DNA of 64,000 nt from Plantimonas leprariae (GCF_008802405.1 NZ_VZDO01000004.1:124001-188000); one strand, 5' to 3'. Counted from the stretch's first letter, positions 38,288-47,353 are shown. The notes: generated from the sequence alone by a model not told the origin. Made by a program: numbers and translations.

Positions 38288-38890
38288 TCACTTCACGCTG
38301 CCGACCAGCATGTCGCGGTCGTCGTCGACGCCGAGCCACTTGCCGGCATGGCGCTCGGACTGGCGCTTCAGGAAGCGTAGGTCCGAGTCCTTCCAGTCGA
38401 GAACCCGTTCGTCGAGGTTGTCGAGGATGAAGTCGCCGCGGTCGGTGCGGACGGTCAGCACGGCGTGCCCGTCGCCGTTCGGCTGGCGCGCGACGGTGAT
38501 CAGCAGGGCGGAGCGCGGATAGCCGGCCTTCTCTAGCATATACTGCTTCAGGAGGGCGAAGTCCTCGCAGTCGCCCTCGACCTTCGGGTACTCCCAGTAT
38601 TCCGCCTTGCCGTAGATCTCCTGGTCGGTGCGCGGGAAAATGCTGCTGTTGACGACCTTGTTCACGTCGACGATCTGCTTCCAGGCGGCCTGCGTCAGCT
38701 TGACGAAGCCGACCTGGGTGTTCCGCTCGCACTCCGAAGCGTAGCGCTGGCAGAACTCGTAGTGTCCGATCGGTTGCGAGGTCGGCCCGGAAAGCTGCAT
38801 CGGGCGGCCGTCCGCCGCCGCGCCCGAAGCCGAAAGGGCAAGGCAGGCTGCTCCGATGATCCCGAGAATATGCTTGAACACTGCTGCCAC
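38288..38890 (-). CDS. Transglutaminase-like cysteine peptidase (BTLCP family)
   Basis: Periplasmic protein of 200 residues (family C93, formerly DUF920). A signal peptide ends near ASGAAADG. The catalytic triad is Cys in VEGDCEDFALLKQYML, His in NGDGHAVLTVRT and Asp in FILDNLDERV. In Pseudomonas the related LapG cleaves a surface adhesin under c-di-GMP control; most rhizobial members stand alone and their substrate is unknown. No LapD-like partner is adjacent. Confidence 0.85.
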   Translation of the reverse strand: MAAVFKHILGIIGAACLALSASGAAADGRPMQLSGPTSQPIGHYEFCQRYASECERNTQVGFVKLTQAAWKQIVDVNKVVNSSIFPRTDQEIYGKAEYWEYPKVEGDCEDFALLKQYMLEKAGYPRSALLITVARQPNGDGHAVLTVRTDRGDFILDNLDERVLDWKDSDLRFLKRQSERHAGKWLGVDDDRDMLVGSVK

Positions 38891-39247
38891 TCCGATGTTG
38901 ACCGGATAGTGGCATTCCGATTTTACTCCGGCGCGAAGTCCGAAGTTGCAATTTTAATCAATCGAATATTCGTGGTCGATCCAACGAATACTTGCGGATT
39001 TGTCGATGTGCATCTCGCAATTCGAGCGAATGGCGGCGCAAGATTTTAACCATGCTCGTTCGGGTCGGAGGGTGGCCGAAGGAAGATAGTGACCGGCGAC
39101 AGTGCTGCGTGCCTGGACCCGCTTCCGCGGCAGCCCGTGGAGCCGCGAGCGGAAATCCAGCGGTGCGTGAAATGGCGTTCGGAACCGGAGACGGCTGAGA
39201 TGCCGTCCCGGCATCGCCAAGACTGGATAAGCTTGCTGCCGACGGTT
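38891..39247. other. Gene-free gap between BTLCP and PilZ genes
   Basis: A 357-base gap. Bases about 38920-39050 are distinctly AT-rich, with the palindrome CGAATATTCG at 38963-38972, and probably contain the BTLCP promoter. The rest is GC-rich without a convincing gene. A small stem-loop (GATGCCG-TCC-CGGCATC, 39199-39215) lies 32 bases past the PilZ gene stop but has no T-tract. Confidence 0.5.
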
Positions 39248-39847
39248 TCAGAGGTCCGAGATGGTCTCGGTCGTCTGCGCCACCGCGAACTCGATGGCGA
39301 AACCCTCTTCCAGGAGGCGGACGACGCGGCCCTGCGTATGACCCAGCACGACGCGCGAACCGACCGCCGGCCGAACTGCCGACTGCACGGCCGCGCCGGA
39401 CAAGGAAAGGTCCATGATCTTCACCTTGTACTTGCGGCCGTCGTCGAGGGTGATGTCGATCATCGGGTTCTTCGGCTGCAGGCGCTCGTGCCGCCGATCC
39501 TCCGGCAGGTTGAGCTCATGCCGGTTTGCCAGCCAGGTGAGCTGCGCCGCCATCTTCTCGCGTTTGCGGTCCGACATCGCGAGATCGACCGCGAAGCCGC
39601 CCTGGAAGAGCCGGCGCACCGTGCCCTCCATGCGCCCGAGCTGGTCGACGTAGAAGATCACCCGCTCGCCGAGCCGCGCCTGCGCGGCGGCGAGAACCGC
39701 CGCATCGCCGGGCGAGATGTCGCGCACACGGCACGGGAACTCGCTGCGGTTCTCCAGCATGAAACGGCCGAGAAGATCGACCGGGATGCGATGGAAGTGC
39801 CGCCGTTCCGGGAAGTCCCGAGGCGCTTGCGCCGCGAAAGCTGACAT
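39248..39847 (-). CDS. Protein with two PilZ domains
   Basis: Cytosolic protein of 199 residues with two PilZ-like domains in tandem. Domain 1 has RRHFHRIPVDLLGRF and DISPGDAAV (about residues 15-90). Domain 2 has RRHERLQPKNP and DLSLSGAAV (about 115-190). The RxxxR plus D/NxSxxG pattern that contacts c-di-GMP is well kept in domain 2 (RHERL and DLSLSG) but in domain 1 the second motif is DISPGD, so the first may have lost binding. It probably reads c-di-GMP to affect motility or surface polysaccharide. It is divergent from the rhomboid gene. Confidence 0.82.
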   Translation of the reverse strand: MSAFAAQAPRDFPERRHFHRIPVDLLGRFMLENRSEFPCRVRDISPGDAAVLAAAQARLGERVIFYVDQLGRMEGTVRRLFQGGFAVDLAMSDRKREKMAAQLTWLANRHELNLPEDRRHERLQPKNPMIDITLDDGRKYKVKIMDLSLSGAAVQSAVRPAVGSRVVLGHTQGRVVRLLEEGFAIEFAVAQTTETISDL

Positions 39848-40029
39848 GAAGGAAACCCGTTCCCGGAGGGCATCTGGCGGGTTCGACGCTACAAACCAAA
39901 ACTTAAGGATCGATGAGTCGCGCCTCGAAACGTCGCCGCATCCCGGGGCCGGTTTGTCGATGTTTCCGGTCTTGGCTATGGGATGCGGGTCGCGGCGCGA
40001 ACGCGCGGCTCACCAGGGAAAGACAGCTT

Positions 40030-40770
40030 TTGTCCATCGAACAGGAAGCCGCCGACAAGCGGCGAGATCCGCCCAGGCCGGCGCATCCGCCGGCGCTCAA
40101 CGTGCCGGGCGCGGTGCTCGCGACGATCGTCCTGCTCGGGCTGGTGCATGCGGTGCGCACCTTCGTGCTCGGACCGGCGGCGGACGACCGGCTGGTCTTC
40201 GATCTCGCTTTCATCCCCGGCTGCTACGAGACGGATTGCGTCGGCATCTACGGGCGGGCGGCCGGTGCCGGCTTCTGGACGCCGCTGACGCATGCCTTCC
40301 TGCACGGCGACTGGGCGCATTTCGGCTTGAACGCGGTCTGGCTGCTCGCCTTCGGCACGCCCGTCGCGCGGCGGATCGGAGCACGGCGCTACGTCCTGTT
40401 CTCCGTCGCCGGGGCGCTCGCCGGCGCCGGTCTGTTCTTTCTCGTCAACCCGGCGCTCATGGAGCCGGTAATCGGCGCGTCGGGCGTCGTCTCGGCGCTG
40501 ATGGGCGGCGCCTGCCGCTTCGCCTTCGGCGCGTCCCGCCAGTTCGGCGAGTCCGCCAGCGAGGTGCCGCTGCTGCCGATCGGCAGGGCGCTCGCCGACC
40601 GCACCGTGCTCGTCTTCATCCTCGTGTTCTTCGCGACCAACCTTGCAACCGCGACGAGCTTCGGCAGCTTCATCAGCGGCGGCTCCGCCATCGCCTGGGA
40701 AGCGCATCTCGGCGGCTTCGCCTTCGGTTTCCTGTGCTTCGGACCATTCGACCGCCGCAGGGCGGCCTGA
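40030..40770 (+). CDS. Rhomboid-family intramembrane serine protease
   Basis: Polytopic membrane protease of 246 residues with six helices. The nucleophile Ser is in GASGVVSALMGGA and the partner His in AWEAHLGGFAFGFL, with the helix-2 HGDWAHFGLNAVWLLAFG block also typical. The start is set at TTG 40030, preceded by AGGGAAAGA, giving MSIEQEAADKRRD. The frame stays open upstream to ATG 39913, which would add 39 basic residues. The substrate is unknown. A CBS protein gene follows after 68 bases. Confidence 0.82.
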   Translation: MSIEQEAADKRRDPPRPAHPPALNVPGAVLATIVLLGLVHAVRTFVLGPAADDRLVFDLAFIPGCYETDCVGIYGRAAGAGFWTPLTHAFLHGDWAHFGLNAVWLLAFGTPVARRIGARRYVLFSVAGALAGAGLFFLVNPALMEPVIGASGVVSALMGGACRFAFGASRQFGESASEVPLLPIGRALADRTVLVFILVFFATNLATATSFGSFISGGSAIAWEAHLGGFAFGFLCFGPFDRRRAA

Positions 40771-40838
40771 TCGCGCCGCCCTTGCGGTTACGGAGCGGCT
40801 GCCGCACCATCCTTCCATAACAACAATGGGAGGTAGCG

Positions 40839-41273
40839 ATGAGTGTCCGCAGCATCCTGGAGGAAAAGGGCAGGGACGTCTTCACCATGCGCCCGGAAGC
40901 GAAGCTTTCCGAGGCGGCAGCCGAGCTCGCGAGCCGCCGGATCGGCGCGCTGGTGCTGCTCGGTGACGACGGCCGGATCGCCGGTATCCTGTCGGAACGC
41001 GACATCGTCCGCGTGGTCGGCACGACCGGGGCGGGAGGCCTGGAGCAGAGCGCCGCGCAGGTGATGACGACGAGGGTCGTGACCTGCGGCGAGGAAGCCT
41101 CCATCGACGAGGTGATGGAGACGATGACCAAGGGCCGGTTCCGCCACCTTCCCGTTGCGGAAGACGGCCGCCTCGTCGGCATCGTCTCGATCGGCGACGT
41201 CGTGAAGCGGCGCATCGCGGAGGCGGTACGCGAGGCCGAGGACATGCGGACCTACATCACCGCCGGCGGCTGA
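40839..41273 (+). CDS. CBS-domain pair protein
   Basis: Soluble protein of 144 residues made only of two CBS domains (about 5-60 and 70-132). The blocks ASRRIGALVLLGDDGRIAGI with LSERDIVRVV, and TKGRFRHLPVAEDGRLVGIV with SIGDVVKRR, are typical. Such stand-alone pairs bind adenine nucleotides and act as energy sensors. The ligand and target here are unknown. It has a good ribosome-binding site (GGGAGG, seven bases before the ATG). Confidence 0.88.
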   Translation: MSVRSILEEKGRDVFTMRPEAKLSEAAAELASRRIGALVLLGDDGRIAGILSERDIVRVVGTTGAGGLEQSAAQVMTTRVVTCGEEASIDEVMETMTKGRFRHLPVAEDGRLVGIVSIGDVVKRRIAEAVREAEDMRTYITAGG

Positions 41274-41285
41274 CCGCCTGACCGT

Positions 41286-42326
41286 TCAGCTCTCGTCGAA
41301 CCCCTCGGCGACGCGCTCGATCTCCGGCAGGCGGCGGATCGTCTCTTCGTAGCCAAGGGCGATCGCCTCGTTCGCCCGGTGGAACTCGGCGAGGCCGATG
41401 CCGCGAACCTTCGGCTGGAGCGAGAGATCGGGTGGGTCGCCTGCCAGCCGCGACCGCGAGATGCGGTCCTGCACGATGTTGAACGCGTCGGCCATCGAAC
41501 GCGTGATGCCGATCTTCTCGCGCCGGCGAACGGCCTGCAGGAGCAGGGGGTCGAGTTCGCCCGTCACGATCGCGGCGGGTTTCGCGGCCGATCCGACGGA
41601 GGCATCCACCGCGTGCATCCGCACCACGGCGGCCCGGCCGAAAAGGTCGTAATGGAGGTTCACGGCGACGACGAGCGGCTGCTCGCAGGCGCGGCAGACG
41701 GACACCGGCACCGGGTTCACGAGCGCGCCGTCGAAAAGTTGCCGGTCGCCGCACTGCACCGGCTCGAACACGCCCGGCAGCGCGTAGGAGGCGCGCATCG
41801 CGACGATCAGGGAGCCGGAGCCCAGCCAGACCTCGTGGCCGCTATGCGCCTCGGTCGCGACGCAGATGAAGGGCTTCGGCAGTTCCTCGATGCGGACGTT
41901 CGCCAGGTGCTCGACCAGACGGCGATTGAGGCGCATGCCGCCGAGCAGGCCGGCCGCGCCGAACCGGAGGTCAAGGAAGCGGATCAGGCCGCGGCGGGTC
42001 AGCGAGCGGGCGAACTCCTCTAGCTCGGGCAACCGTCCCGCCAGATAGCAACCGCCGACCAGCGCGCCGATCGAAGTGCCGGCGATCATCGAGATTTCGA
42101 CGCCGTTGTCGCGAAGCGCCTTCAGGACGCCGATATGCGCCCAGCCTCTCGCGGCGCCGCCGCCGAGAGCGAGCGCGATGCCGAGCCGGCGGCGTTTCAC
42201 GGCCGGCGTCGACAGGTGGCCAGGGGACACGAACGGCAGAACCGGCGGCATGGCCGGCGAGTCCCGCAGCGGCTGGCTGCGTACCGCTTCCCGCAGGTCT
42301 CCTTTCGTCGAGCCGCGTCGCCACAT
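41286..42326 (-). CDS. Patatin-like phospholipase family protein
   Basis: Acyl hydrolase of 346 residues. The oxyanion motif is ALALGGGAARGWAHIGVLKA, the nucleophile Ser is in MIAGTSIGALVGG and the catalytic Asp in QLFDGALVNPVPVSVC (DGA). It resembles the RssA/NTE-like bacterial patatins. A Cys pair (CRACEQ) follows the DGA motif. The start at ATG 42326 is favoured; an ATG at 42251 (MPPVLPFVSPGH) is possible. It runs convergently toward the CBS gene and follows hisI by 35 bases in the same direction. Confidence 0.82.
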   Translation of the reverse strand: MWRRGSTKGDLREAVRSQPLRDSPAMPPVLPFVSPGHLSTPAVKRRRLGIALALGGGAARGWAHIGVLKALRDNGVEISMIAGTSIGALVGGCYLAGRLPELEEFARSLTRRGLIRFLDLRFGAAGLLGGMRLNRRLVEHLANVRIEELPKPFICVATEAHSGHEVWLGSGSLIVAMRASYALPGVFEPVQCGDRQLFDGALVNPVPVSVCRACEQPLVVAVNLHYDLFGRAAVVRMHAVDASVGSAAKPAAIVTGELDPLLLQAVRRREKIGITRSMADAFNIVQDRISRSRLAGDPPDLSLQPKVRGIGLAEFHRANEAIALGYEETIRRLPEIERVAEGFDES

Positions 42327-42361
42327 GCCGACGAGGATAGAGCAAGAGCCTTGCCGCTTTC

Positions 42362-42799
42362 CTAAACTTTCACCGGAAGATGCGGATCGAAGACCAGCGT
42401 CCTGCCGTCGCCTTCGAGATCGACCAAGCGGTAGAAGCAGGACGCGCGGTGGGTATGGCAGGTCTCGGCGGGCCGCTCGGTGCGCACCTTCAGCCAGACG
42501 GCGTCCTGGTCGCAATCGACCCGGATTTCCTCGACCGCCTGCGTCGCGCCCGAGGTCTCGCCCTTCTTCCAGAGCGCCTGCCGCGACCGGCTCCAGTAGT
42601 GGGCGACGCGGGAGCGGATCGTCAGATCGAGCGCCCTCTCGTTCATGTGCGCCACCATCAGAAGGTCGCCGGACGCGGCATCGGTCACGACCGCCGTCAC
42701 GAGGCCATCGCGATCGAAGCGGGGCGCGAGGCGTTTCCCCGCTTCCGCCTCGGCCTTCGCGCCGGGCGGGTCGAGCAGGCGATCCGGTTCGGCCGTCAT
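42362..42799 (-). CDS. hisI: Phosphoribosyl-AMP cyclohydrolase
   Basis: Third step of histidine biosynthesis: opening of the adenine ring of phosphoribosyl-AMP. The 145 residues are a stand-alone HisI without the HisE domain. Zinc and Mg ligands are visible in [15 protein letters not shown] and [11 protein letters not shown], preceded by family blocks [22 protein letters not shown] (residues about 48-69) and LWKKGETSG. The start overlaps the folE stop by four bases (ATGA), so the two are translationally coupled, an arrangement common in Hyphomicrobiales. Confidence 0.93.
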   Translation of the reverse strand: MTAEPDRLLDPPGAKAEAEAGKRLAPRFDRDGLVTAVVTDAASGDLLMVAHMNERALDLTIRSRVAHYWSRSRQALWKKGETSGATQAVEEIRVDCDQDAVWLKVRTERPAETCHTHRASCFYRLVDLEGDGRTLVFDPHLPVKV

Positions 42800-43419
42800 G
42801 CGCCCCGCCAGATCGTCGACAGGACGCGGTCGCGCTCTTCGCGATCGTCGGCGAAAACGCCGTGGAAGCTCGTCGTCACAGTGGTCGAGCCTTTCGTGCG
42901 CACGCCCCGCATGGCCATGCAGAGATGCTCCGCCTCCAGCACGACGGCGACGCCGCGCGGGCGAAGCACGTCTTCGATCGCGGCCGCGATCTGCACCGTC
43001 ATCTTCTCCTGCGTCTGCAGCCGGCGCGCGAAGATGTCGACGACGCGCGAGATCTTCGACAGCCCGAGCACCCGGCCCGACGGAAGATAGGCGACATGCG
43101 CCTTGCCGATGATCGGCACCATGTGGTGCTCGCAATGCGAGTGGAAGTCGATGTCGCGCAGCAGCACCATGTCGTCGTAGCCACCGACCTCCTCGAAGGT
43201 GCGGCCGAGCACCGCGCCGGCATCCATGCGATAACCCCCGAACAGTTCCTCGTAGGATTTCGCGACACGGGCCGGCGTTTCGCGCAGACCTTCCCGCGCC
43301 GGATCGTCGCCGGCCCAGCGGATCAGCACCTCGACCGCCGCTTCCGCCTGCTCGCGGGTGGGACGCTCGACCGCCGCGTCCCCGCGGCTGTCGGGAAACT
43401 TCTTGATGATGGCGTCCAT
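42796..43419 (-). CDS. folE: GTP cyclohydrolase I
   Basis: Converts GTP to dihydroneopterin triphosphate, the first step of tetrahydrofolate synthesis. Of 207 residues, the zinc ligands are C96 and H99 ([11 protein letters not shown]) and C167 ([13 protein letters not shown]). The [20 protein letters not shown] block and the C-terminal VLSTIWRGA are typical of type IA enzymes. It lies directly before hisI and divergent from the Fe-S scaffold gene. Confidence 0.94.
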   Translation of the reverse strand: MDAIIKKFPDSRGDAAVERPTREQAEAAVEVLIRWAGDDPAREGLRETPARVAKSYEELFGGYRMDAGAVLGRTFEEVGGYDDMVLLRDIDFHSHCEHHMVPIIGKAHVAYLPSGRVLGLSKISRVVDIFARRLQTQEKMTVQIAAAIEDVLRPRGVAVVLEAEHLCMAMRGVRTKGSTTVTTSFHGVFADDREERDRVLSTIWRGA

Positions 43420-43536
43420 GAAAGCGCTACTCCGAGGCCATCGCGCCGCAAATCTTCCGGGCCGGCGTGAGGCATCCTATATAATCGGCGCGACCGGAGC
43501 TTTGAAGGCTCGGCGCGGCTGCGGGAAACGAGCGAC

Positions 43537-43980
43537 GTGATCGACGACGTCTATAATGCGGAAATCCTCCGCTACGCCGGCAATATCGGACGGATCGGCC
43601 GCTTGGAAGCGCCGGATGCGACGGCGACCGCGCATTCGAAGCTTTGCGGCTCGACGGTCACCGTGGAACTCGTCGTCCGCGACGGCGTCGTCGCCGACTT
43701 CGCGCATCAGGTGCGCGCCTGCGCGCTGGGCCAGGCATCCTCGTCCATCATGGCCGCGAACATCGTCGGCACCCCGCCCGATGAACTGCGGTCGCTCCGC
43801 GAGACCATGCGGCGGATGCTGAAGGAGAACGGCGAGCCGCCAACCGGCCGTTTCGCCGACCTGCGCTTCCTCGAGCCCGTGCGGGATTACAAGGCGCGCC
43901 ACGCCTCCACCCTCCTGACCTTCGACGCCGTGGTCGACGCGCTGGACCAGGTGGAAGCGAAGTCCGCCGAAGCAGCCTGA
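43537..43980 (+). CDS. IscU/NifU-like Fe-S scaffold protein, two-cysteine type
   Basis: Protein of 147 residues with the NifU N-terminal fold. Two of the three cluster-ligating cysteines are visible: C37 (AHSKLCGSTVTVEL) and C62 (VRACALGQASSS). The third is replaced by Ala123 (RHASTLLTFDAV, where IscU has HCS). It may be a specialised or degenerate scaffold. The start is GTG 43537. The stop is followed at once by a ribosome-binding site (GAGGAG) for the toxin-antitoxin pair. Usually yidD follows this gene directly in related genomes. Confidence 0.82.
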   Translation: MIDDVYNAEILRYAGNIGRIGRLEAPDATATAHSKLCGSTVTVELVVRDGVVADFAHQVRACALGQASSSIMAANIVGTPPDELRSLRETMRRMLKENGEPPTGRFADLRFLEPVRDYKARHASTLLTFDAVVDALDQVEAKSAEAA

Positions 43981-43989
43981 GGAGCAGCG

Positions 43990-44280
43990 ATGCGTCCGTC
44001 GGAAGCGTTGGAGAGGCACCGCGACGAGGTGCTGCGGATACTGAAGGAGTTCCGCGTCATCAACCCTCGGATATTTGGGTCTGTCGCGCGTGGTGAGGAT
44101 GTCGAAGGCAGCGACCTCGATATCATCCTGGAGTTGGAGGAGTCGGCATCCTACTTCAACGTCTTCCGCATTGAGGATGCCTTGACCGAACTGCTCGGGG
44201 TTCCTGTCGATGTCAGAACCCCGGGGCGTCCGGGAACGCGGTTCGCACGCGAAGTGGAAAAAGATGCGATGCGTGTCTGA
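43990..44280 (+). CDS. MNT-domain nucleotidyltransferase antitoxin (MntA-like)
   Basis: Minimal nucleotidyltransferase of 96 residues. The catalytic pattern GS-x10-D-x-D is exact: G30-S31 in IFGSVARGEDVEGS and D42, D44 in SDLDIILEL. In type VII toxin-antitoxin systems MntA transfers AMP to a tyrosine on the partner HepT and silences it. The ATG is nine bases after the scaffold gene. Its TGA overlaps the hepT ATG (TGATG). Confidence 0.85.
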   Translation: MRPSEALERHRDEVLRILKEFRVINPRIFGSVARGEDVEGSDLDIILELEESASYFNVFRIEDALTELLGVPVDVRTPGRPGTRFAREVEKDAMRV

Positions 44281-44654
44281 TGGCGAAGGCTGCCCGCGGC
44301 CTGCCTGAACTGCTGACCGATCTCGTCAACTGGGGAGAACGGGTCGAGCGCGTGCTGAGCCTCACCTCGACCGAAGCTATCCGTAAGGATGAGCTGGCGG
44401 AACTCGCGCTGGCTCGCGGGATGGAGATATTCGGCGAGATTTCCGGACGTTTGATCAGGGAACATCCCGAATGGGCATCCGAGGAGTCCCGAACTGAACT
44501 CCGGTACGCGTATCGGCTCCGTAACAAGCTGGCGCACGACTACGACGACATCGACTTGGACACCGTCCACAAGATCGCAAGTACGGATATCCGGCGGTTG
44601 ACCGAAGCGGCGAGACGATGGCTCGATGAAATTGACGCCCCCCGAAAGCCGTAA
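44280..44654 (+). CDS. HEPN-domain ribonuclease toxin (HepT-like)
   Basis: All-helical HEPN protein of 124 residues. The RNase motif R-x4-H-x-Y is complete: R81, H86 and Y88 in YRLRNKLAHDYDDID. In characterised HepT the tyrosine is AMPylated by MntA, which blocks RNase activity. It is coupled to the MNT gene by a TGATG junction. Its last 29 bases overlap the start of yidD. The gene order (MNT first) is the reverse of the Shewanella pair. The pair is probably an insertion between two core genes. Confidence 0.85.
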   Translation: MAKAARGLPELLTDLVNWGERVERVLSLTSTEAIRKDELAELALARGMEIFGEISGRLIREHPEWASEESRTELRYAYRLRNKLAHDYDDIDLDTVHKIASTDIRRLTEAARRWLDEIDAPRKP

Positions 44655-44928
44655 CTACTCTGGGCCGTGGCCGCGCACGCCGTCGCGGTTGTTCGGCATC
44701 GGCCTCATCCGGCTCTACCAGCTCACCCTGTCCGGCTTCATCGGCCATCATTGCCGGCATCTACCGACCTGTTCGGAATATGCCTACGAGGCGGTTGCGC
44801 GATACGGGCTTCTGGTCGGCGGATGGCTGGCGGCGAGGCGCGTCACTCGCTGCGGACCGTTCGGATCCGCGGGCTTCGACCCCGTGCCGGAGAAATTCGG
44901 CGTCCCGCGACGTCACTCCTCGAATTGA
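44626..44928 (+). CDS. yidD: Membrane protein insertion efficiency factor YidD
   Basis: Small membrane-associated protein (100 residues) that aids YidC-dependent membrane protein insertion. The signature is GIGLIRLYQLTLSGFIGHHC with RHLPTCSEYAYEAVARYG and RVTRCGPFGSAGFDPVPE, including three conserved cysteines. The only in-frame ATG upstream of the domain lies inside the hepT coding region, so yidD translation begins before hepT ends. Its native N-terminus may have been altered when the toxin-antitoxin pair arrived. Confidence 0.92.
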   Translation: MKLTPPESRNYSGPWPRTPSRLFGIGLIRLYQLTLSGFIGHHCRHLPTCSEYAYEAVARYGLLVGGWLAARRVTRCGPFGSAGFDPVPEKFGVPRRHSSN

Positions 44929-44982
44929 CGAAAGCAACGCACCGGTTATTTCCATCCTCGCAACTGGACCGCGAGGACCGTC

Positions 44983-45186
44983 ATGGCGCATAAGTTCGAG
45001 ATCGTGAAAGACAAGAAGGGCGAATACCGCGCCCGTTTCAAGTACAACAGCGAAATCATATTCGCGACCGAAGGCTATTCCTCGCGGGCCGGCGCCCAGC
45101 GGGCGATCGAGGCGATCAAGAAGCACGTTCCGACCGCCGAGGTCACCGAAGTCGAGACGCCGGTGGCCGACGCCAAGGGCATCTGA
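44983..45186 (+). CDS. YegP-family (DUF1508) protein
   Basis: Single-copy DUF1508 protein of 67 residues. The family pattern is FEIVKDKKGEYRARFKYNSE then GYSSRAGAQRAIEAIKKHVP, a beta-sheet/helix unit that is duplicated in E. coli YegP. The function is unknown. It lies 54 bases after yidD and about 170 bases before thrS. Confidence 0.88.
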   Translation: MAHKFEIVKDKKGEYRARFKYNSEIIFATEGYSSRAGAQRAIEAIKKHVPTAEVTEVETPVADAKGI

Positions 45187-45319
45187 CGCCGAACAGAGCC
45201 CACAGGCGATCTTTCGCGAGGCTGCAGCCAGGTGCGGCCCCGCGAAGTCGCGGCTTGTCCCGTGATCGATCGGTGGTAGAACGCCCGCCACGCGCAAGGC
45301 GCGCCGATCGATAGGCTTA

Positions 45320-45337
45320 CCCGCATCCGTAGGCGGG
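45320..45337 (+). promoter_or_regulatory. Stem-loop just upstream of the thrS ribosome-binding site
   Basis: CCCGC-ATCCGTAG-GCGGG gives a 5-bp stem with an 8-base loop containing CGT. It ends 10 bases before the Shine-Dalgarno AAAGGA (45347-45352). In E. coli, ThrS represses its own mRNA by binding leader hairpins that mimic the tRNA-Thr anticodon arm with a CGU anticodon. The loop size and position fit only loosely. A longer pairing (ATCGATCGG at 45265 with CCGATCGAT at 45304) precedes it. Confidence 0.3.
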
Positions 45338-45358
45338 GGTGAGCGGAAAGGACATGCG

Positions 45359-47353
45359 ATGATCGACCTTCGTTTCCCCGATGGTTCCGTGCGGCAGTTC
45401 GAGCCCACGACGACCGGTGCGGAGATCGCCGCCGGCATCTCCAAATCGCTCGCCAAGAAGGCCGTCGCCTACGCGCTCGACGGCGAGGTCCGCGACCTCG
45501 CCGACCCGGTGCAGCGGCCCGGCATGGTCGAGATCGTGACGCGCGACGACCCGCGTGCCATCGACCTCATCCGGCACGACGCGGCGCACGTCATGGCCGA
45601 GGCGGTGCAGGAACTCTGGCCGGGCACGCAGGTCACGATCGGGCCGGTGATCGAGAACGGCTTCTACTACGACTTCGCCCGCGACACGCCGTTCACGCTG
45701 GACGACCTAGCCGTGATCGAGAAGAAGATGCTGGAGATCGTCCGCCGCAACGCGCCGTTCCGCAAGGAAGTCTGGAGCCGCGACAAGGCGAAGGCCGTCT
45801 TTGCCGAGAAGGGTGAGACCTACAAGGTCGAACTGGTCGACGCGATCCCCGAAGATCAGGACGTCAAGATATACAGTCAGGGCGACTGGTTCGACCTCTG
45901 CCGCGGCCCGCACATGGCCTCGACGGGGCAGGTGGGCGAGGCGTTCAAGCTGATGAAGGTCGCAGGCGCCTACTGGCGCGGCGACTCGAACAACCCGATG
46001 CTGACGCGCATCTACGGCACGGCCTGGGCCAGCCCCGAGCAACTCAAGACGTATCTTACGATGCTGGAGGAGGCGGAGAAGCGCGACCACCGCCGGCTCG
46101 GCCGCGAGATGGACCTTTTCCATTTTCAGGAGGAGGGACCGGGCGTCGTCTTTTGGCATCCTAAGGGCTGGTCGCTGTTCCAGGACCTCGTCGCCTACAT
46201 GCGGCGGCGGCTGAAGGGCGACTACGACGAGGTGAATGCCCCGCAGGTACTCGATAAGTCGCTGTGGGAAACGTCCGGTCACTGGGGCTGGTACCGCGAG
46301 AACATGTTCCAGGTGCAGTCGGCCGGCGACGAGGCGGAGGACAAGCGCGTCTTCGCGCTGAAGCCGATGAACTGCCCTGGCCATGTGATGATCTTCAAGC
46401 ACGGCCTGAAGTCGTACCGCGAACTGCCGATCCGCTATGCCGAATTCGGTCTCGTCCATCGCTACGAACCGTCCGGCGCGATGCACGGCCTGATGCGGGT
46501 GCGCGGCTTCACGCAGGACGACGCGCACATCTTCTGCACCGACGAGCAGATGGAAGCCGAGTGCCTGAAGATCAACGACCTGATCCTCTCGGTCTATCGC
46601 GACTTCGGCTTCGAGGAAGTGGTCGTGAAGCTGTCGACGCGGCCGGAGAAGCGGGTCGGATCGGACGCGCTCTGGGACCGGGCGGAATCCGTGATGCGCG
46701 ACGTGCTGAAGACGATCGAGACGCAGTCCGGCGGCCGCATCACCACCGGTATCAACAAAGGCGAGGGCGCGTTCTACGGTCCGAAGTTCGAGTACACGCT
46801 GCGGGATGCGATCGGCCGCGAATGGCAATGCGGCACGACGCAGGTGGACTTCAACCTGCCGGAGCGCTTCGGCGCCTTCTACATCGATTCGAGCTCCGAG
46901 AAGACCGTGCCGGTGATGATCCACCGCGCGATCTGCGGCTCGATGGAGCGGTTCCTCGGCATCCTGATCGAGAACTTCGCCGGCAACTTCCCGCTTTGGC
47001 TCGCCCCTGTGCAGGTCGTCGTCGCGACGATCACATCCGAGGCCGACGACTATGCGGCCGAGGTGGCGGCGAAGCTGCGCGCGGCGGGTATCCGCGCGGA
47101 AGCCGACCTTCGCAACGAGAAGATCAACTACAAGGTCCGCGAGCACAGCCTCGCGAAGGTGCCGGTGATCCTCGTCTGCGGCAGGCGCGAGGCGGAGGAG
47201 AGCAGCGTCAACATCCGCCGGCTCGGCTCGCGCGACCAGCAGGCGATGGCTCTTGACGCGGCGATCGCCGCACTCGTCGACGAGGCGACCCCGCCGGACC
47301 TGCGGCGCGCTCGAACGGGCGCATCGGCCGAACTCGGCCTCGCGGCGGAATAG
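45359..47353 (+). CDS. thrS: Threonyl-tRNA synthetase
   Basis: Class II synthetase of 664 residues that charges tRNA-Thr. An N-terminal TGS domain ([20 protein letters not shown]) is followed by the editing domain ([16 protein letters not shown] with the HxxxH pair). The catalytic core carries the zinc cysteine in [16 protein letters not shown] (near residue 340), motif 2 [17 protein letters not shown] and motif 3 [17 protein letters not shown]. The anticodon-binding domain is [17 protein letters not shown] onward. A short basic/Ala tail follows. AAAGGA precedes the ATG. Confidence 0.95.
   Translation: MIDLRFPDGSVRQFEPTTTGAEIAAGISKSLAKKAVAYALDGEVRDLADPVQRPGMVEIVTRDDPRAIDLIRHDAAHVMAEAVQELWPGTQVTIGPVIENGFYYDFARDTPFTLDDLAVIEKKMLEIVRRNAPFRKEVWSRDKAKAVFAEKGETYKVELVDAIPEDQDVKIYSQGDWFDLCRGPHMASTGQVGEAFKLMKVAGAYWRGDSNNPMLTRIYGTAWASPEQLKTYLTMLEEAEKRDHRRLGREMDLFHFQEEGPGVVFWHPKGWSLFQDLVAYMRRRLKGDYDEVNAPQVLDKSLWETSGHWGWYRENMFQVQSAGDEAEDKRVFALKPMNCPGHVMIFKHGLKSYRELPIRYAEFGLVHRYEPSGAMHGLMRVRGFTQDDAHIFCTDEQMEAECLKINDLILSVYRDFGFEEVVVKLSTRPEKRVGSDALWDRAESVMRDVLKTIETQSGGRITTGINKGEGAFYGPKFEYTLRDAIGREWQCGTTQVDFNLPERFGAFYIDSSSEKTVPVMIHRAICGSMERFLGILIENFAGNFPLWLAPVQVVVATITSEADDYAAEVAAKLRAAGIRAEADLRNEKINYKVREHSLAKVPVILVCGRREAEESSVNIRRLGSRDQQAMALDAAIAALVDEATPPDLRRARTGASAELGLAAE

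Noticed and set aside
39089-39844. Open frame of 251 codons on the plus strand opposite the PilZ gene
   Set aside because: Overlaps the well-supported two-domain PilZ gene in antisense; no family resemblance.
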